Assembly (NCBI GenBank): GCA_964414755.1
Contig: CAYPXH010000034.1
Location: forward strand, 1-14,485
Direction of reading: 5' to 3'
Length of the DNA: 14,485 nucleotides
DNA from: JAEUKQ01 sp964414755
GTDB taxonomy: Bacteria; Pseudomonadota; Alphaproteobacteria; JAEUKQ01
Shown here: in pieces, positions 1-7,515 of the stretch
How the letters are laid out: each line of letters opens with the position of its first letter
How positions within the stretch are numbered: position 1 is the stretch's first letter
Notes under the pieces: generated by a model
The model's input: only the letters and a program-made list of their open reading frames with translations
The model's database searches: none
Told to the model about the DNA's origin: nothing
Translations under genes and position numbers: made by a program

Positions 1-5
1 TGACC

Positions 6-68
6 ATGTTTTCCGGATTAACACAGCGGTTAACAAATGTTTTCGATAAATTAAAGCGGTCGCATTAA
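6..68 (+). pseudogene. N-terminal stub resembling Ffh (SRP54)
   Basis: The frame ATG...TAA encodes 20 residues, MFSGLTQRLTNVFDKLKRSH. The first 17 closely follow the conserved start of bacterial Ffh, the GTPase of the signal recognition particle, which typically begins MF-x-x-L-(T/S)-x-x-L-x-x-x-(F/L)-(D)-x-L and continues into a long N domain. Here a stop follows immediately, and neither other forward frame restores a convincing Ffh continuation before the next gene at 99. The rest of ffh is not in the window. I read it as a leftover of a recombination that cut the 5' end of an ffh copy. A chance match of a short peptide, or a real micro-ORF, cannot be excluded because the region upstream is not visible. 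Confidence 0.45.
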
Positions 69-98
69 TATTTTGTCGAATTTTAAGGTTAAAGTAAA

Positions 99-593
99 AT
101 GAACCTAACAATACGGGTGATGCAACCGAACGATTGGCCTGAAGTGCAGGCAATTTACCGGGAAGGTATTAAGACCGGACAGGCAACTTTTGATCAACAA
201 CCACCTGATGATTGGTATTCATGGAGCAAGCAGCATTTGTCCATTGGTCGTTGGGTAGTTTTTTTAAAGGGGCAGGTTTTGGCTTGGGTGATGTTAACGC
301 CCATTTCCGGCCGCTGCGTATACCAAGGTGTTGCTGAAGTAAGTATTTACGTATCTGAAATAGCCCGCGGGCAGAAAGTTGGCAGCGCCCTGTTTTCTAA
401 GTTAATAGAGGATACAGAAAAACACAGAATTTGGACATTGCAGTCTCATATTTTTCCTGAAAATACAGCAAGTATTGGCTTGCATCGTAAAATGGGCTTT
501 CGTGAAGTGGGAATTCGTGAAAAGATTGGGCAACATTTGGGTAAATGGCGTGATGTTCTATTGATGGAACGGCGTAGTCAAAATATTTATTAA
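99..593 (+). CDS. GNAT N-acetyltransferase, phosphinothricin-acetyltransferase (PAT/MnaT) type
   Basis: This 164-residue protein transfers acetyl from acetyl-CoA to an amine. It has the GNAT pattern: an N-terminal IRVMQPNDWPEVQAIYREG segment (5-23), the central strand AEVSIYV (79-85), the pyrophosphate loop RGQKVG (90-95) and the motif B stretch ENTASIGLHRKMGF (121-134). The ending EKIG...GKWRDVLLMERR is typical of the PAT/MnaT subgroup, whose members act on phosphinothricin-like or methionine-sulfone/sulfoximine substrates. The actual substrate cannot be read from sequence. The length is normal and the frame is intact. AAGG about 10 bases before ATG serves as a modest ribosome site. It directly follows the Ffh-like stub and precedes a decayed paralogue, which suggests a tandem duplication with one copy kept. 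Confidence 0.88.
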   Translation: MNLTIRVMQPNDWPEVQAIYREGIKTGQATFDQQPPDDWYSWSKQHLSIGRWVVFLKGQVLAWVMLTPISGRCVYQGVAEVSIYVSEIARGQKVGSALFSKLIEDTEKHRIWTLQSHIFPENTASIGLHRKMGFREVGIREKIGQHLGKWRDVLLMERRSQNIY

Positions 594-633
594 GGTATGG
601 TTATCAAGCTGCAATAATATCTTATATAAAGGG

Positions 634-1174
634 TATATCCTTATTTGTCCCATTCAAGCAACCGATTGGGGGATTGTTCGGGACATTTATGCACAGGGAA
701 TAGTAACAGGTGTGGCCACATTGCAACATTATGTGCCCAATTGGGATATTTGGGATCAACAAAGGTTAAGAAAAACAGCCAATTTATTGTAGAAATGAAT
801 AATACAGTAGTGGAAGGCAAGTTTGTGTTCAATCCCTGATTGGGTTAGTGTTTCACATACCACCGGCAAACCTGATTAATATAGAGGTTGTCGAAACAGC
901 CTTATATGTTGCTGCCACAGCACAGGGAAAAGCCTTTGGTTCTGCCCTTCTTCAAACACTTATTGTGGATGCCGAAAAAACAATATGAGACAATCCAAGC
1001 CGATATATTTCAGAAAAACAGACCCAGTCTTGCCCTTCACCAGAAATGCGACTTTAGGATCGTTGGATACCAAAAAAATTATGTGAATATCAAGGGGTAT
1101 GGCGTGATGTTATGTTGCTTGAACGGCGCAGCAAAATTAACGTCCCTTTTCTAAGGGCTAAGGTTGGAAGTTAG
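634..1174 (+). pseudogene. Decayed paralogue of the PAT-type GNAT acetyltransferase
   Basis: Read in shifting frames, this stretch follows the intact GNAT gene upstream from end to end. PIQATDWGIVRDIYAQGIVTG (from about 649) matches its N-terminus. QFIVEMNNTVV, then DWVSVSHTTG, match the central strands. VVETALYVAATAQGKAFGSALL (from about 889) matches the acetyl-CoA loop. ETIQADIFQKNRPSLALHQK matches motif B, and VWRDVMLLERRS (from 1097) matches the C-terminus. At least five frameshifts (near 765, 830, 885, 983 and 1097) and in-frame stops (e.g. TAA after HTTGKPD) break it. No ATG stands where the functional copy starts. Divergence from the intact copy is substantial, so the duplication is old or the copies came from different sources. 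It is not expected to make a protein. Confidence 0.88.
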
Positions 1175-1202
1175 CATCTTCTTTTGCTGTAATACATAAT
1201 AA

Positions 1203-3191
1203 CTAAATATCTACTTCTTTCACAAACTTGGCGTTTTGTTGAATGAATTGGAAACGATGGTCGGATTTTTTCCCCATCAGCGATTCAACAAATTGTTCAA
1301 CTGCCTGCCATTCAGTTGATAGGGTTGTTGTATCAGGATTAAAGCGGGATGGTAACGTGACCTTTAATAACAACCTTCTGCTTGGATCCATGGTTGTTTC
1401 TTTCAATTGTTGGGCAGGCATTTCCCCAAGACCTTTAAAACGACTAATCTCAACCTTGGCGTTCCCCTTGACCAATTTTTTAAGTAATTGTTCCTTATGT
1501 TGGTCATCAACAGCATAATGACTTTTCCCCGCAATATTAAGCCGGTATAATGGGGGTACAGCCAGATATAAGTGGCCATGTTCAATTAACTTTGGCAGTT
1601 CCTGATAAAAAAATGTCATCAGTAGTGAGGCAATATGGGCGCCATCCACATCAGCATCGGTCATGATAATCACTTTGTCGTAGCGCAGTTTTTGTTCATC
1701 ATACCGATCACCCGTGCCACACCCAATTGCCAGTAATAAATCATTCAATTCTTGGTTGTTTTTTAGCTTATCAATTGATGCGCTTGCCACATTTAAAATT
1801 TTACCCCGTAAGGGTAAAACCGCTTGATAATCACGGTTACGTGCTTGTTTAGCCGAGCCACCCGCTGAATCACCCTCGACCAAGAAAAGCTCGGTTAAAT
1901 GCCGATTTTGCTGCGTGCAATCGGCCAATTTTCCTGGAAGGCGCATTTTGCGGCCCGGGACTTTACGTTGGGTATCTTTTTCCTGGCGGCGTTGCAGACG
2001 TTCTTCTGTTCGCTCAAGAATTGTTTCCAATATCCGTGTTGCCCGCTGCGGATCGGCAGAAAGCCAGTGATCAAAATGATTTTTAATAACATTCTCAACG
2101 AATTTTGTTGCCTGCGGGCTGGTTAATTTCTCTTTCGTTTGTCCTTGAAATTGGGGTTCTTGAATAAAAACCGATAGTAAGACAGCTGAACCATTAACAA
2201 TGTCATCTGCAGTAGCCAGACCGGTTTTTTTATGCTCAACCAGGCTACCATAATCCTTAACAGCCCTTAAAAGACCGCTGCGGAGGCCTGATTCATGCGT
2301 TCCGCCTTCAGGGGTTGGAATAGTATTACAAAATGATGATAAAAAACCATCATCAAGCGGTCCCCAACAAATTGCCCATTCAATTTTACCCTGCTGTTCG
2401 GGTAGTTCGCTATGACCACAAAAAAAATCGGCAATATTGGGGGCTGGATCTTTGGGCAGGCGGTACACAAGATAATCCTGTAACCCATTGGGAAAAACTA
2501 GCCGTTCATGTGGTGGACATGGATGAGCAGGCGATAGGATTTCTGGTGGGCATTCCCAATCAATCGTAATACCAGCGAACAAAAATGCTTTTGCCCGTGC
2601 CATATGGTATAGTCGAATGGGTTGTAGTGTGTGATTCCCAAAAATTTCTGGATCAGGGTGAAAAATTACGGTTGTTCCTTTTCCCCGACCGCGTGCACTT
2701 TCTTGCATAAGCGGGGTTGTTGGTTTACCCTTGGAATATTCTTGATAATAAAGTTGTTTATTTCGAATAACTTCGATTCGCAGATAATCAGACAGGGCAT
2801 TAACTACCGACAACCCAACCCCGTGTAGCCCGCCGGCAACTTGATAGGCTTTGTTGTTAAATTTACCGCCCGAATGTAGGGTTGTTACAATCACTTCTAA
2901 GGCAGACATATTAGGGAATTTAGGATGGGGATCGACCGGAATTCCACGACCATTATCGCTAATGATCACCCGACCATGCATATCAATCTTAAAGGTAATA
3001 TGATCAGCATGGCCGTTTAATGCTTCGTCCATGGCATTATCAAGAATTTCCGCAGCCAGATGGTGCATGGCGCGTTCATCTGTTCCACCAATATACATGC
3101 CTGGGCGCCGGCGAACAGGTTCTAAGCCTTCGAGAACTTCAATTTGTTGGGCACTATAATCGTTTTTGTAGCTGAATAAATCGTTGTTCAT
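1203..3191 (-). CDS. parE: DNA topoisomerase IV subunit B (ParE)
   Basis: ParE is the ATPase subunit of topoisomerase IV, which with ParC unlinks daughter chromosomes. The 662-residue length fits ParE, not the roughly 800-residue GyrB. The GHKL ATPase domain shows E49 and N52 in AEILDNAMDEAL, SDNGRG (78-83) and GGLHGVG (120-126). The transducer carries the QTKEKL loop (351-356) with its ATP-contacting lysine. The TOPRIM domain has LVEGDSAGGSA (437-447) with the metal-binding glutamate E439, and TDADVDG (511-517). LAIGCGTG (487-494) is the ParE form of a segment that differs in GyrB. The tail FKGLGEMPAQQLKETTMDP and FIQQNAKFVKEVDI is also ParE-like. It is transcribed divergently from the DUF962 gene. 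The ribosome site is weak. Only a short 5-bp hairpin (1144-1157) lies beyond the stop, so its terminator is uncertain. Confidence 0.97.
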   Translation of the reverse strand: MNNDLFSYKNDYSAQQIEVLEGLEPVRRRPGMYIGGTDERAMHHLAAEILDNAMDEALNGHADHITFKIDMHGRVIISDNGRGIPVDPHPKFPNMSALEVIVTTLHSGGKFNNKAYQVAGGLHGVGLSVVNALSDYLRIEVIRNKQLYYQEYSKGKPTTPLMQESARGRGKGTTVIFHPDPEIFGNHTLQPIRLYHMARAKAFLFAGITIDWECPPEILSPAHPCPPHERLVFPNGLQDYLVYRLPKDPAPNIADFFCGHSELPEQQGKIEWAICWGPLDDGFLSSFCNTIPTPEGGTHESGLRSGLLRAVKDYGSLVEHKKTGLATADDIVNGSAVLLSVFIQEPQFQGQTKEKLTSPQATKFVENVIKNHFDHWLSADPQRATRILETILERTEERLQRRQEKDTQRKVPGRKMRLPGKLADCTQQNRHLTELFLVEGDSAGGSAKQARNRDYQAVLPLRGKILNVASASIDKLKNNQELNDLLLAIGCGTGDRYDEQKLRYDKVIIMTDADVDGAHIASLLMTFFYQELPKLIEHGHLYLAVPPLYRLNIAGKSHYAVDDQHKEQLLKKLVKGNAKVEISRFKGLGEMPAQQLKETTMDPSRRLLLKVTLPSRFNPDTTTLSTEWQAVEQFVESLMGKKSDHRFQFIQQNAKFVKEVDI

Positions 3192-3379
3192 GATGCTAGG
3201 ACTAGAAATGTTAATAAGAGCTTATTTGCTTTTAAATGATTCATATTAGTTAAAGCAATAATAAAGCGAACAAACCATGTGTAAAAGCGATTGATGAAAA
3301 GACTTATTTTTATAGTGAATTTCAAATTTTACGAGATATAGTAGACATTGTAATCTTTTAGCACAAAAACGAGGTTTTC

Positions 3380-3724
3380 ATGAATTTTCAGATGAAATAC
3401 AGTGAATTTTGGCGCCTTTATTTAAGTGCCCATAGTAAAGCTCTTACCCGGCTTATTCATTATTTTGCAACTCTTTTTGGTGCTTCCGGGCTCGTGATTA
3501 GCATTATTACCGGTGATTGGTATTGGCTACCAATTACCGTTGCTGGTGGTTATATCATTGCCCCAATGGCCCATTGGGTTGTCGAAGGTAACCAGCCTTT
3601 AATCAAGGTTAACGCCTTTTATGGTGCTGTTTCAGACCTACGCATGATGTTCTTGGCGATGATAGGGCAATTAGATAAAGAATATAAAAAATTAGGGCTG
3701 GTTAATAAAGGCTGGGGTTCATAG
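3380..3724 (+). CDS. Mpo1-like / DUF962 small membrane protein
   Basis: This 114-residue protein belongs to the DUF962 (Mpo1-like) family. The family is recognisable from the F-W-R-x-Y-L-x-x-H-S start (10-19), histidines at 18, 27 and 65, the HWVVEGNQPL segment (65-74) and FYGAVSDLRMM (80-90). Two hydrophobic helices are visible, about 28-45 and 47-64. The yeast relative Mpo1 is an iron-dependent dioxygenase that alpha-oxidises 2-hydroxy fatty acids at the ER membrane, using conserved histidines. The bacterial members are mostly uncharacterised, so a lipid oxidation role here is inference only. GAGG six bases before the ATG supports the start. An in-frame ATG four codons later is an alternative. 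It stands alone between parE and the glnA terminator and has no T-tract terminator of its own. Confidence 0.85.
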   Translation: MNFQMKYSEFWRLYLSAHSKALTRLIHYFATLFGASGLVISIITGDWYWLPITVAGGYIIAPMAHWVVEGNQPLIKVNAFYGAVSDLRMMFLAMIGQLDKEYKKLGLVNKGWGS

Positions 3725-3783
3725 CAACCTTAGGGCAGGAAGTAGGGTAAGAATAACCATAAATTATTGGTTGTTTTATAAAA

Positions 3784-3805
3784 AAGGCCGCTGTATAGCG
3801 GCCTT
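3784..3805 (-). terminator. Rho-independent terminator of glnA
   Basis: There is a perfect 9-bp inverted repeat, AAGGCCGCT (3784-3792) and AGCGGCCTT (3797-3805), with a 4-base loop. On the minus strand the stem is followed by a T-rich run (complement of the A-run at 3779-3785), so it terminates transcripts leaving glnA, 17 bases past its stop. The plus strand lacks a T-tract, so it is probably not an efficient terminator for the DUF962 gene. Confidence 0.92.
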
Positions 3806-3821
3806 GATTATCTTATAACGT

Positions 3822-5231
3822 TTAAGAACCGTAATACATCTTAAATTCGACAGGATGTGGTGTCATGTCATAAGTTTGACATTCATCCAATTTTAGCTGA
3901 ATGTAGCTGTTGATAAGTTCTTTGCTAAACACATTGCCATCAAGCAAAAACTGATGATCCGCTTTTAATGCTGCGATAGCTTCGCGCAAATTGGTACAAA
4001 CCGATGGAATTTGTTGCAGTTGTTGGGCTGGTAGTTCGTATAAATTTGCGTCTAATGCCGCGCCTGGATTAATTTTGTTTTTAACACCATCAAGACCGGC
4101 CATCATAATCGCTGCAAATGCCAGGTAAGGGTTTGATAGGCCATCTGGAAACCGCATCTCGACCCGTTTGCCTTTCGGGTTTGTGGTATAGGGAATGCGG
4201 CAGGCAGCTGAGCGATTGCGCGCTGAATAGGCCATTAAAACAGGTGCTTCATAACCAGGCACAAGCCTTTTATAGCTGTTGGTACTTGAGTTGGTAAAAG
4301 CGTTAAGGGCACGTGCATGCTTAATCACCCCCCCTATGTAAAATAATGCGGTTTCAGATAATCCAGCATAGCCGTTACCTGCAAATAAAGGCTGGCCATT
4401 TTTCCATAAGGATTGGTGTACATGCATACCAGAACCGTTTTCCCCTTTAATAGGCTTTGGCATAAAAGTTGCTGTTTTGCCATATGAATTGGCAACGTTA
4501 CGCACAACATATTTATACTGTTGCAGCCAATCGGCACTGCGAACTAATGTTGTGTATTTAAATCCCAACTCGTGCTGGCCAGGCGATACCTCGTGGTGAT
4601 GTTTTTCAATATCAAGACCCATGTCGCCCATAACGCTTAGCATTTCCGCACGCATATCATGTGCGGCATCAGTTGGATTGCTGGCACAATAAGCACCCTT
4701 GCTATCCGGGCGATAAGCATGGTTGCCTTCTTCCATTTTTTTACCGTTTAGGCTGGGTGTTTCATCCGAGTGAAATTGTGCTAATTGACGGTATGGTGTG
4801 CTATCAAAGCGTACATTATCAAACACAAAAAATTCAGCCTCAGGACCAACATAAAGAGTATCTGCAATCCCACTGCGTTTTAAATGTGCCTCGGCCGATT
4901 TGGCTACAAAACGTGGATCGCATATATAGGGCTGATTTGTACTTGGCTCGATAACATCGCAAATAATATTTAATGTTGGTTGTGCAGCAAATGGATCAAG
5001 ATGCATGCTGCTAAAATCGGGCAATAAGATCATATCCGATTCGTGGATAGATTTCCATCCTGCAACCGATGATCCATCAAACATAATACCTGTTTTAAGT
5101 AACTGCTCGTCGATGGCTGTTATTGCGTAGGTAATATGATGCCAGCCGCCGCGTATATTAGTAAAACGAAAATCGACATATTTAACGTCTTTTTCTTTAA
5201 CAAATTTGCTATAATGGTTAAAATCGGTCAT
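3822..5231 (-). CDS. glnA: Glutamine synthetase type I (GSI-beta)
   Basis: It makes glutamine from glutamate, ammonia and ATP as a cytosolic dodecamer. I place the start at the ATG at 5231, giving 469 residues, the usual size. An AGGA eight bases upstream supports it, although the frame stays open for another 62 codons. Motifs, numbered from this start: FDGSS (51-55), metal-ligand segment GPEAEFFVFD (129-138, E131/E133), the GSGMHVHQS region (266-274, H271), the NRSAACRIP ATP/glutamate segment (339-347), MRFPDG (359-364) and the adenylylation site NLYEL with Y398. The tyrosine implies control by GlnE-type adenylylation, so glnE and glnB should exist elsewhere. In many alphaproteobacteria glnB lies just upstream in an operon with glnA. 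Here the next gene upstream is an unrelated ABC transporter, and glnA appears monocistronic. Confidence 0.97.
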   Translation of the reverse strand: MTDFNHYSKFVKEKDVKYVDFRFTNIRGGWHHITYAITAIDEQLLKTGIMFDGSSVAGWKSIHESDMILLPDFSSMHLDPFAAQPTLNIICDVIEPSTNQPYICDPRFVAKSAEAHLKRSGIADTLYVGPEAEFFVFDNVRFDSTPYRQLAQFHSDETPSLNGKKMEEGNHAYRPDSKGAYCASNPTDAAHDMRAEMLSVMGDMGLDIEKHHHEVSPGQHELGFKYTTLVRSADWLQQYKYVVRNVANSYGKTATFMPKPIKGENGSGMHVHQSLWKNGQPLFAGNGYAGLSETALFYIGGVIKHARALNAFTNSSTNSYKRLVPGYEAPVLMAYSARNRSAACRIPYTTNPKGKRVEMRFPDGLSNPYLAFAAIMMAGLDGVKNKINPGAALDANLYELPAQQLQQIPSVCTNLREAIAALKADHQFLLDGNVFSKELINSYIQLKLDECQTYDMTPHPVEFKMYYGS

Positions 5232-5269
5232 AGGCCTGTTCCTGCTTGGATAAAATATGATTAAAGGTG

Positions 5270-5288
5270 GGGTCAGTAAAATTGACCC
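5270..5288. promoter_or_regulatory. Inverted repeat at the predicted glnA transcription start
   Basis: GGGTCA (5270-5275) and TGACCC (5283-5288) form a perfect 6-bp inverted repeat with a 7-base spacer. It spans the expected transcription start of the glnA promoter (about 5285), in the leader 39-57 bases before the ATG. It could be an operator for a dimeric repressor or a small hairpin at the mRNA 5' end. No known nitrogen-regulator consensus (NtrC site, sigma-54 -24/-12) is matched. Confidence 0.4.
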
Positions 5289-5291
5289 TGC

Positions 5292-5320
5292 TTTATAGGG
5301 GGGCAATCGATCAATCGCAA
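5292..5320 (-). promoter_or_regulatory. Predicted sigma-70 type promoter of glnA
   Basis: On the minus strand TTGCGA (5315-5320) and TATAAA (5292-5297) are separated by exactly 17 bases, a good -35/-10 pair. It would start transcription near 5285 and give a leader of about 54 bases. It lies inside the open frame upstream of the glnA ATG, which is one reason not to accept the longer protein start. Confidence 0.55.
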
Positions 5321-5702
5321 GTGCTTTTCCACTCAAATAGGATGAATTTTTTCCTGAATAAAGGGAATTTCGATTGTTTTTTTCTTCCGTTAAGATTATC
5401 TTAATAATCCCAGCCATACAATCTGCAAAAAATTACTAAAGCCTTCTTCAAGAAAAACATTCTATCAGGCATGTTTTATCATTAACAGAGTCTGAAACAG
5501 TTTTGTGAACAAGACGATTAATCATGTTCTTAAGAAACATTTAACCGATCACTTGGTTAATGAGTGATTGGTTTATCTGTTCTTCGTAACCGCTGCCAGT
5601 CACATATGATAGTTTTGAAGGAAGAAATGCCCTTTTGCGGGGCGGTTGGTCCGCTCGGATTGGGAAAATATAAAATAAATTAAATAAAAGTTTTTGGCAA
5701 AC
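5321..5702. other. Intergenic region between the ABC transporter gene and glnA
   Basis: I see no convincing gene here. Two structured elements stand out. TTCTTAAGAA, at about 5527-5536, is a 10-bp palindrome. AACCGATCACT (5543-5553) and AGTGATTGGTT (5563-5573) form an 11-bp inverted repeat with one mismatch (a G-U pair in RNA on one strand) and a 9-base loop. No T-tract follows, so this is not an obvious terminator. A 25-codon frame at 5606-5683 has no recognisable product. No terminator is evident for the ABC transporter gene. Confidence 0.5.
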
Positions 5703-7502
5703 TTAGCTTCTTTGTTCAAGATTTCCGGATTGCTGATTCCATAATTGAGAATAATAACCTTTTTGGGCAATCAGGGTGTGATGAGTACCGCGCTCGATTA
5801 TTTTACCTTGCCGCAGAACCAGAATTTCTTGTGCATGAGCTACATTATTTAAACGATGGCTGACAATTAAGGTGCTGATTCCTGTTGAAATTTTCTTCAT
5901 GTTTTCAATTAAAACGGCTTCGGTTTGGGCATCAACAGACGCGGTAGCTTCATCAAAAATAAACAGACGTGGCTTTTTCAAGATAGCTCGGGCCAACGCT
6001 AACCGCTGTTTTTCTCCGCCCGATAATTTCATTCCCATCTCGCCTACCATACTATTCAGGCCATGGGGTAACGTTTTAATAAAAGAATCTAGCGAAGCTT
6101 GGTCCATGGCCAGTTCAATTTCTTGCAAAGTAACCTTAGGATTGGCAAAACGCAGATTCTCAAGCAACGTATCATGAAACAATAGTGGGTTTTGCGGAAC
6201 AACAGCAATTTCCTGGCGTAATTTTTTTAGATCAAGTTCATGAATAGGTACATTATTTACGTTGATTCGACCGGTGGTTGGTTTGATAAGGCCTAATACT
6301 AGGCGGATAAGACTGGTTTTACCGGCCCCGGTTTCACCTACTATTCCAAATGTTTGGCCGGATTCCAAAGAAAAGCTGATATCTTGTAAAATGGGTTTTT
6401 GCTGATAGGAAAGGCCAACCTGTTCCAATCGAATTGATAAAGGCCCAGGGGTTGGCGGCAGCTGGGTGGCACCTGTTTTTTCCGGCATTACAGCAAAAAT
6501 TTCGGCCGTTTTTTCAAGCATCACAATGGCATTACGTACTTCCCGATAAGAAAAGCTTATTCTCTCCAACGGTCGAAATAATTGAAGCAGGTAGGTATTA
6601 ACTAAGATGACACCACCAATTGTCATTAGTCCTTGTTGATAATCTATTGAAGCCAACATGTTAATAGACAATAAGCCCAAGGTCAGTAAAATAATTTGCC
6701 CGACGCCAATGTAAATCCGACTTCTGGAAAAAGCAGTGGTGATTTGATCTGTTTTCTTTAAAATTTGCTGGTATTTGTCTTCAAAATAAGTCTCACTAGC
6801 AAAAATTTTGGTGGTTTCGATATTTAGTATACAGTCCCCTGCCAGGCCACGCGATTGCATCAAAGTATCACGATTTTGCCGTTGATGATGGGCTAAAATA
6901 TTAGCCCCTTTAATCATAACGAAGATGTAAACCACCAAACAACTTGCCAGAACCAGCAGATAAGACCATTCATAAAAAATGCTGACCACTATCAGAATAC
7001 TGGTGATTTCAAACAAAATTGGTAAAATACTTAGGAACAAAGCAGAGAATAATGTCCGCACGGCGTTGATGGTTTGTCCTAGAACTTCCTCTTTCTCACC
7101 GATTTTTTTATTGATATGAAAAGACAGGGGCAATTTGTGAAGATGATGCAAATAGGTAATACGTAAGGTGTTTAAAAGTTTTTGTTCATGAAGCCCATAT
7201 AAAAAAATTTGCATTTCCCCTACCAACCGCAGTAGAAAAAACAAACCGCAATATACTAATAATGTCAGCGGCAAAGAAAGGTACACCAGGTCAATTTGCC
7301 GGCCTGTATTCATCGATAAAGAATCAATAAAATATTTAAATGGAATAGGCGCAATAGCCGTTAAAGTGCTGGCAGCAAGAATGAAAAAAAACAAAATACC
7401 TAACCCAAATTTTGCTTGTTTAGGCAAAGACGGCCACAAAACTCGAAAGACCACATATCCGGCTGATTTATAAGACGAAGAAGAGCTGGTCTTTGATTTC
7501 AT
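5703..7502 (-). CDS. Atm1-like ABC half-transporter (fused membrane and ATPase domains)
   Basis: This half-transporter would dimerise in the inner membrane. The membrane domain matches the Atm1/ABCB7/HMT1 group: the first helix ends in IAPIPFKYFIDSL, followed by LPLSFHINKKIGEKEEVL, SILPILFEI, LNIETTKIFASETYFEDKY and LLQLFRPLERISFSYREVRNAIVMLEK. Atm1 proteins export glutathione-linked sulfur or metal compounds. The ATPase has Walker A GETGAGKTS (389-397), Q437 of the Q-loop, signature LSGGEKQR (493-500), Walker B LFIFDEATA (513-521, D517/E518) and the switch histidine H549. All are intact, numbered from the ATG at 7502 (599 residues). I prefer this start, 13 bases after the EF-hand stop, over one at 7574 that would overlap that gene; no clear ribosome site is seen. 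It is the likely last gene of rlmB-EF-hand-abc. The arginine-rich segment usual after FHLNR in Atm1 is changed here, so the substrate is uncertain. Confidence 0.88.
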   Translation of the reverse strand: MKSKTSSSSSYKSAGYVVFRVLWPSLPKQAKFGLGILFFFILAASTLTAIAPIPFKYFIDSLSMNTGRQIDLVYLSLPLTLLVYCGLFFLLRLVGEMQIFLYGLHEQKLLNTLRITYLHHLHKLPLSFHINKKIGEKEEVLGQTINAVRTLFSALFLSILPILFEITSILIVVSIFYEWSYLLVLASCLVVYIFVMIKGANILAHHQRQNRDTLMQSRGLAGDCILNIETTKIFASETYFEDKYQQILKKTDQITTAFSRSRIYIGVGQIILLTLGLLSINMLASIDYQQGLMTIGGVILVNTYLLQLFRPLERISFSYREVRNAIVMLEKTAEIFAVMPEKTGATQLPPTPGPLSIRLEQVGLSYQQKPILQDISFSLESGQTFGIVGETGAGKTSLIRLVLGLIKPTTGRINVNNVPIHELDLKKLRQEIAVVPQNPLLFHDTLLENLRFANPKVTLQEIELAMDQASLDSFIKTLPHGLNSMVGEMGMKLSGGEKQRLALARAILKKPRLFIFDEATASVDAQTEAVLIENMKKISTGISTLIVSHRLNNVAHAQEILVLRQGKIIERGTHHTLIAQKGYYSQLWNQQSGNLEQRS

Positions 7503-7515
7503 TTTTGTTTTTTGG

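Noticed and set aside
69..98. Continuation of the Ffh-like stub in another frame by a simple frameshift
   Set aside because: Both other frames give peptides (VALIFCRILRLK and GRINILSNFKVKVK) that do not follow the Ffh N domain convincingly, and both end at or near the GNAT start.
1243..1518. Open frames opposite parE, glnA and the ABC transporter gene
   Set aside because: They lie antisense to well-supported genes and encode no recognisable protein; they are coding shadows.
5232..5417. In-frame 62-codon N-terminal extension of glnA (start at 5417)
   Set aside because: It would run across the predicted promoter, adds residues not found in type I glutamine synthetases, and the ATG at 5231 has a ribosome site and gives the standard 469 residues.
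5606..5683. 25-codon plus-strand frame upstream of glnA
   Set aside because: No recognisable product, spacing from the GGAAG to the inner ATG is too short, and length is within chance expectation.
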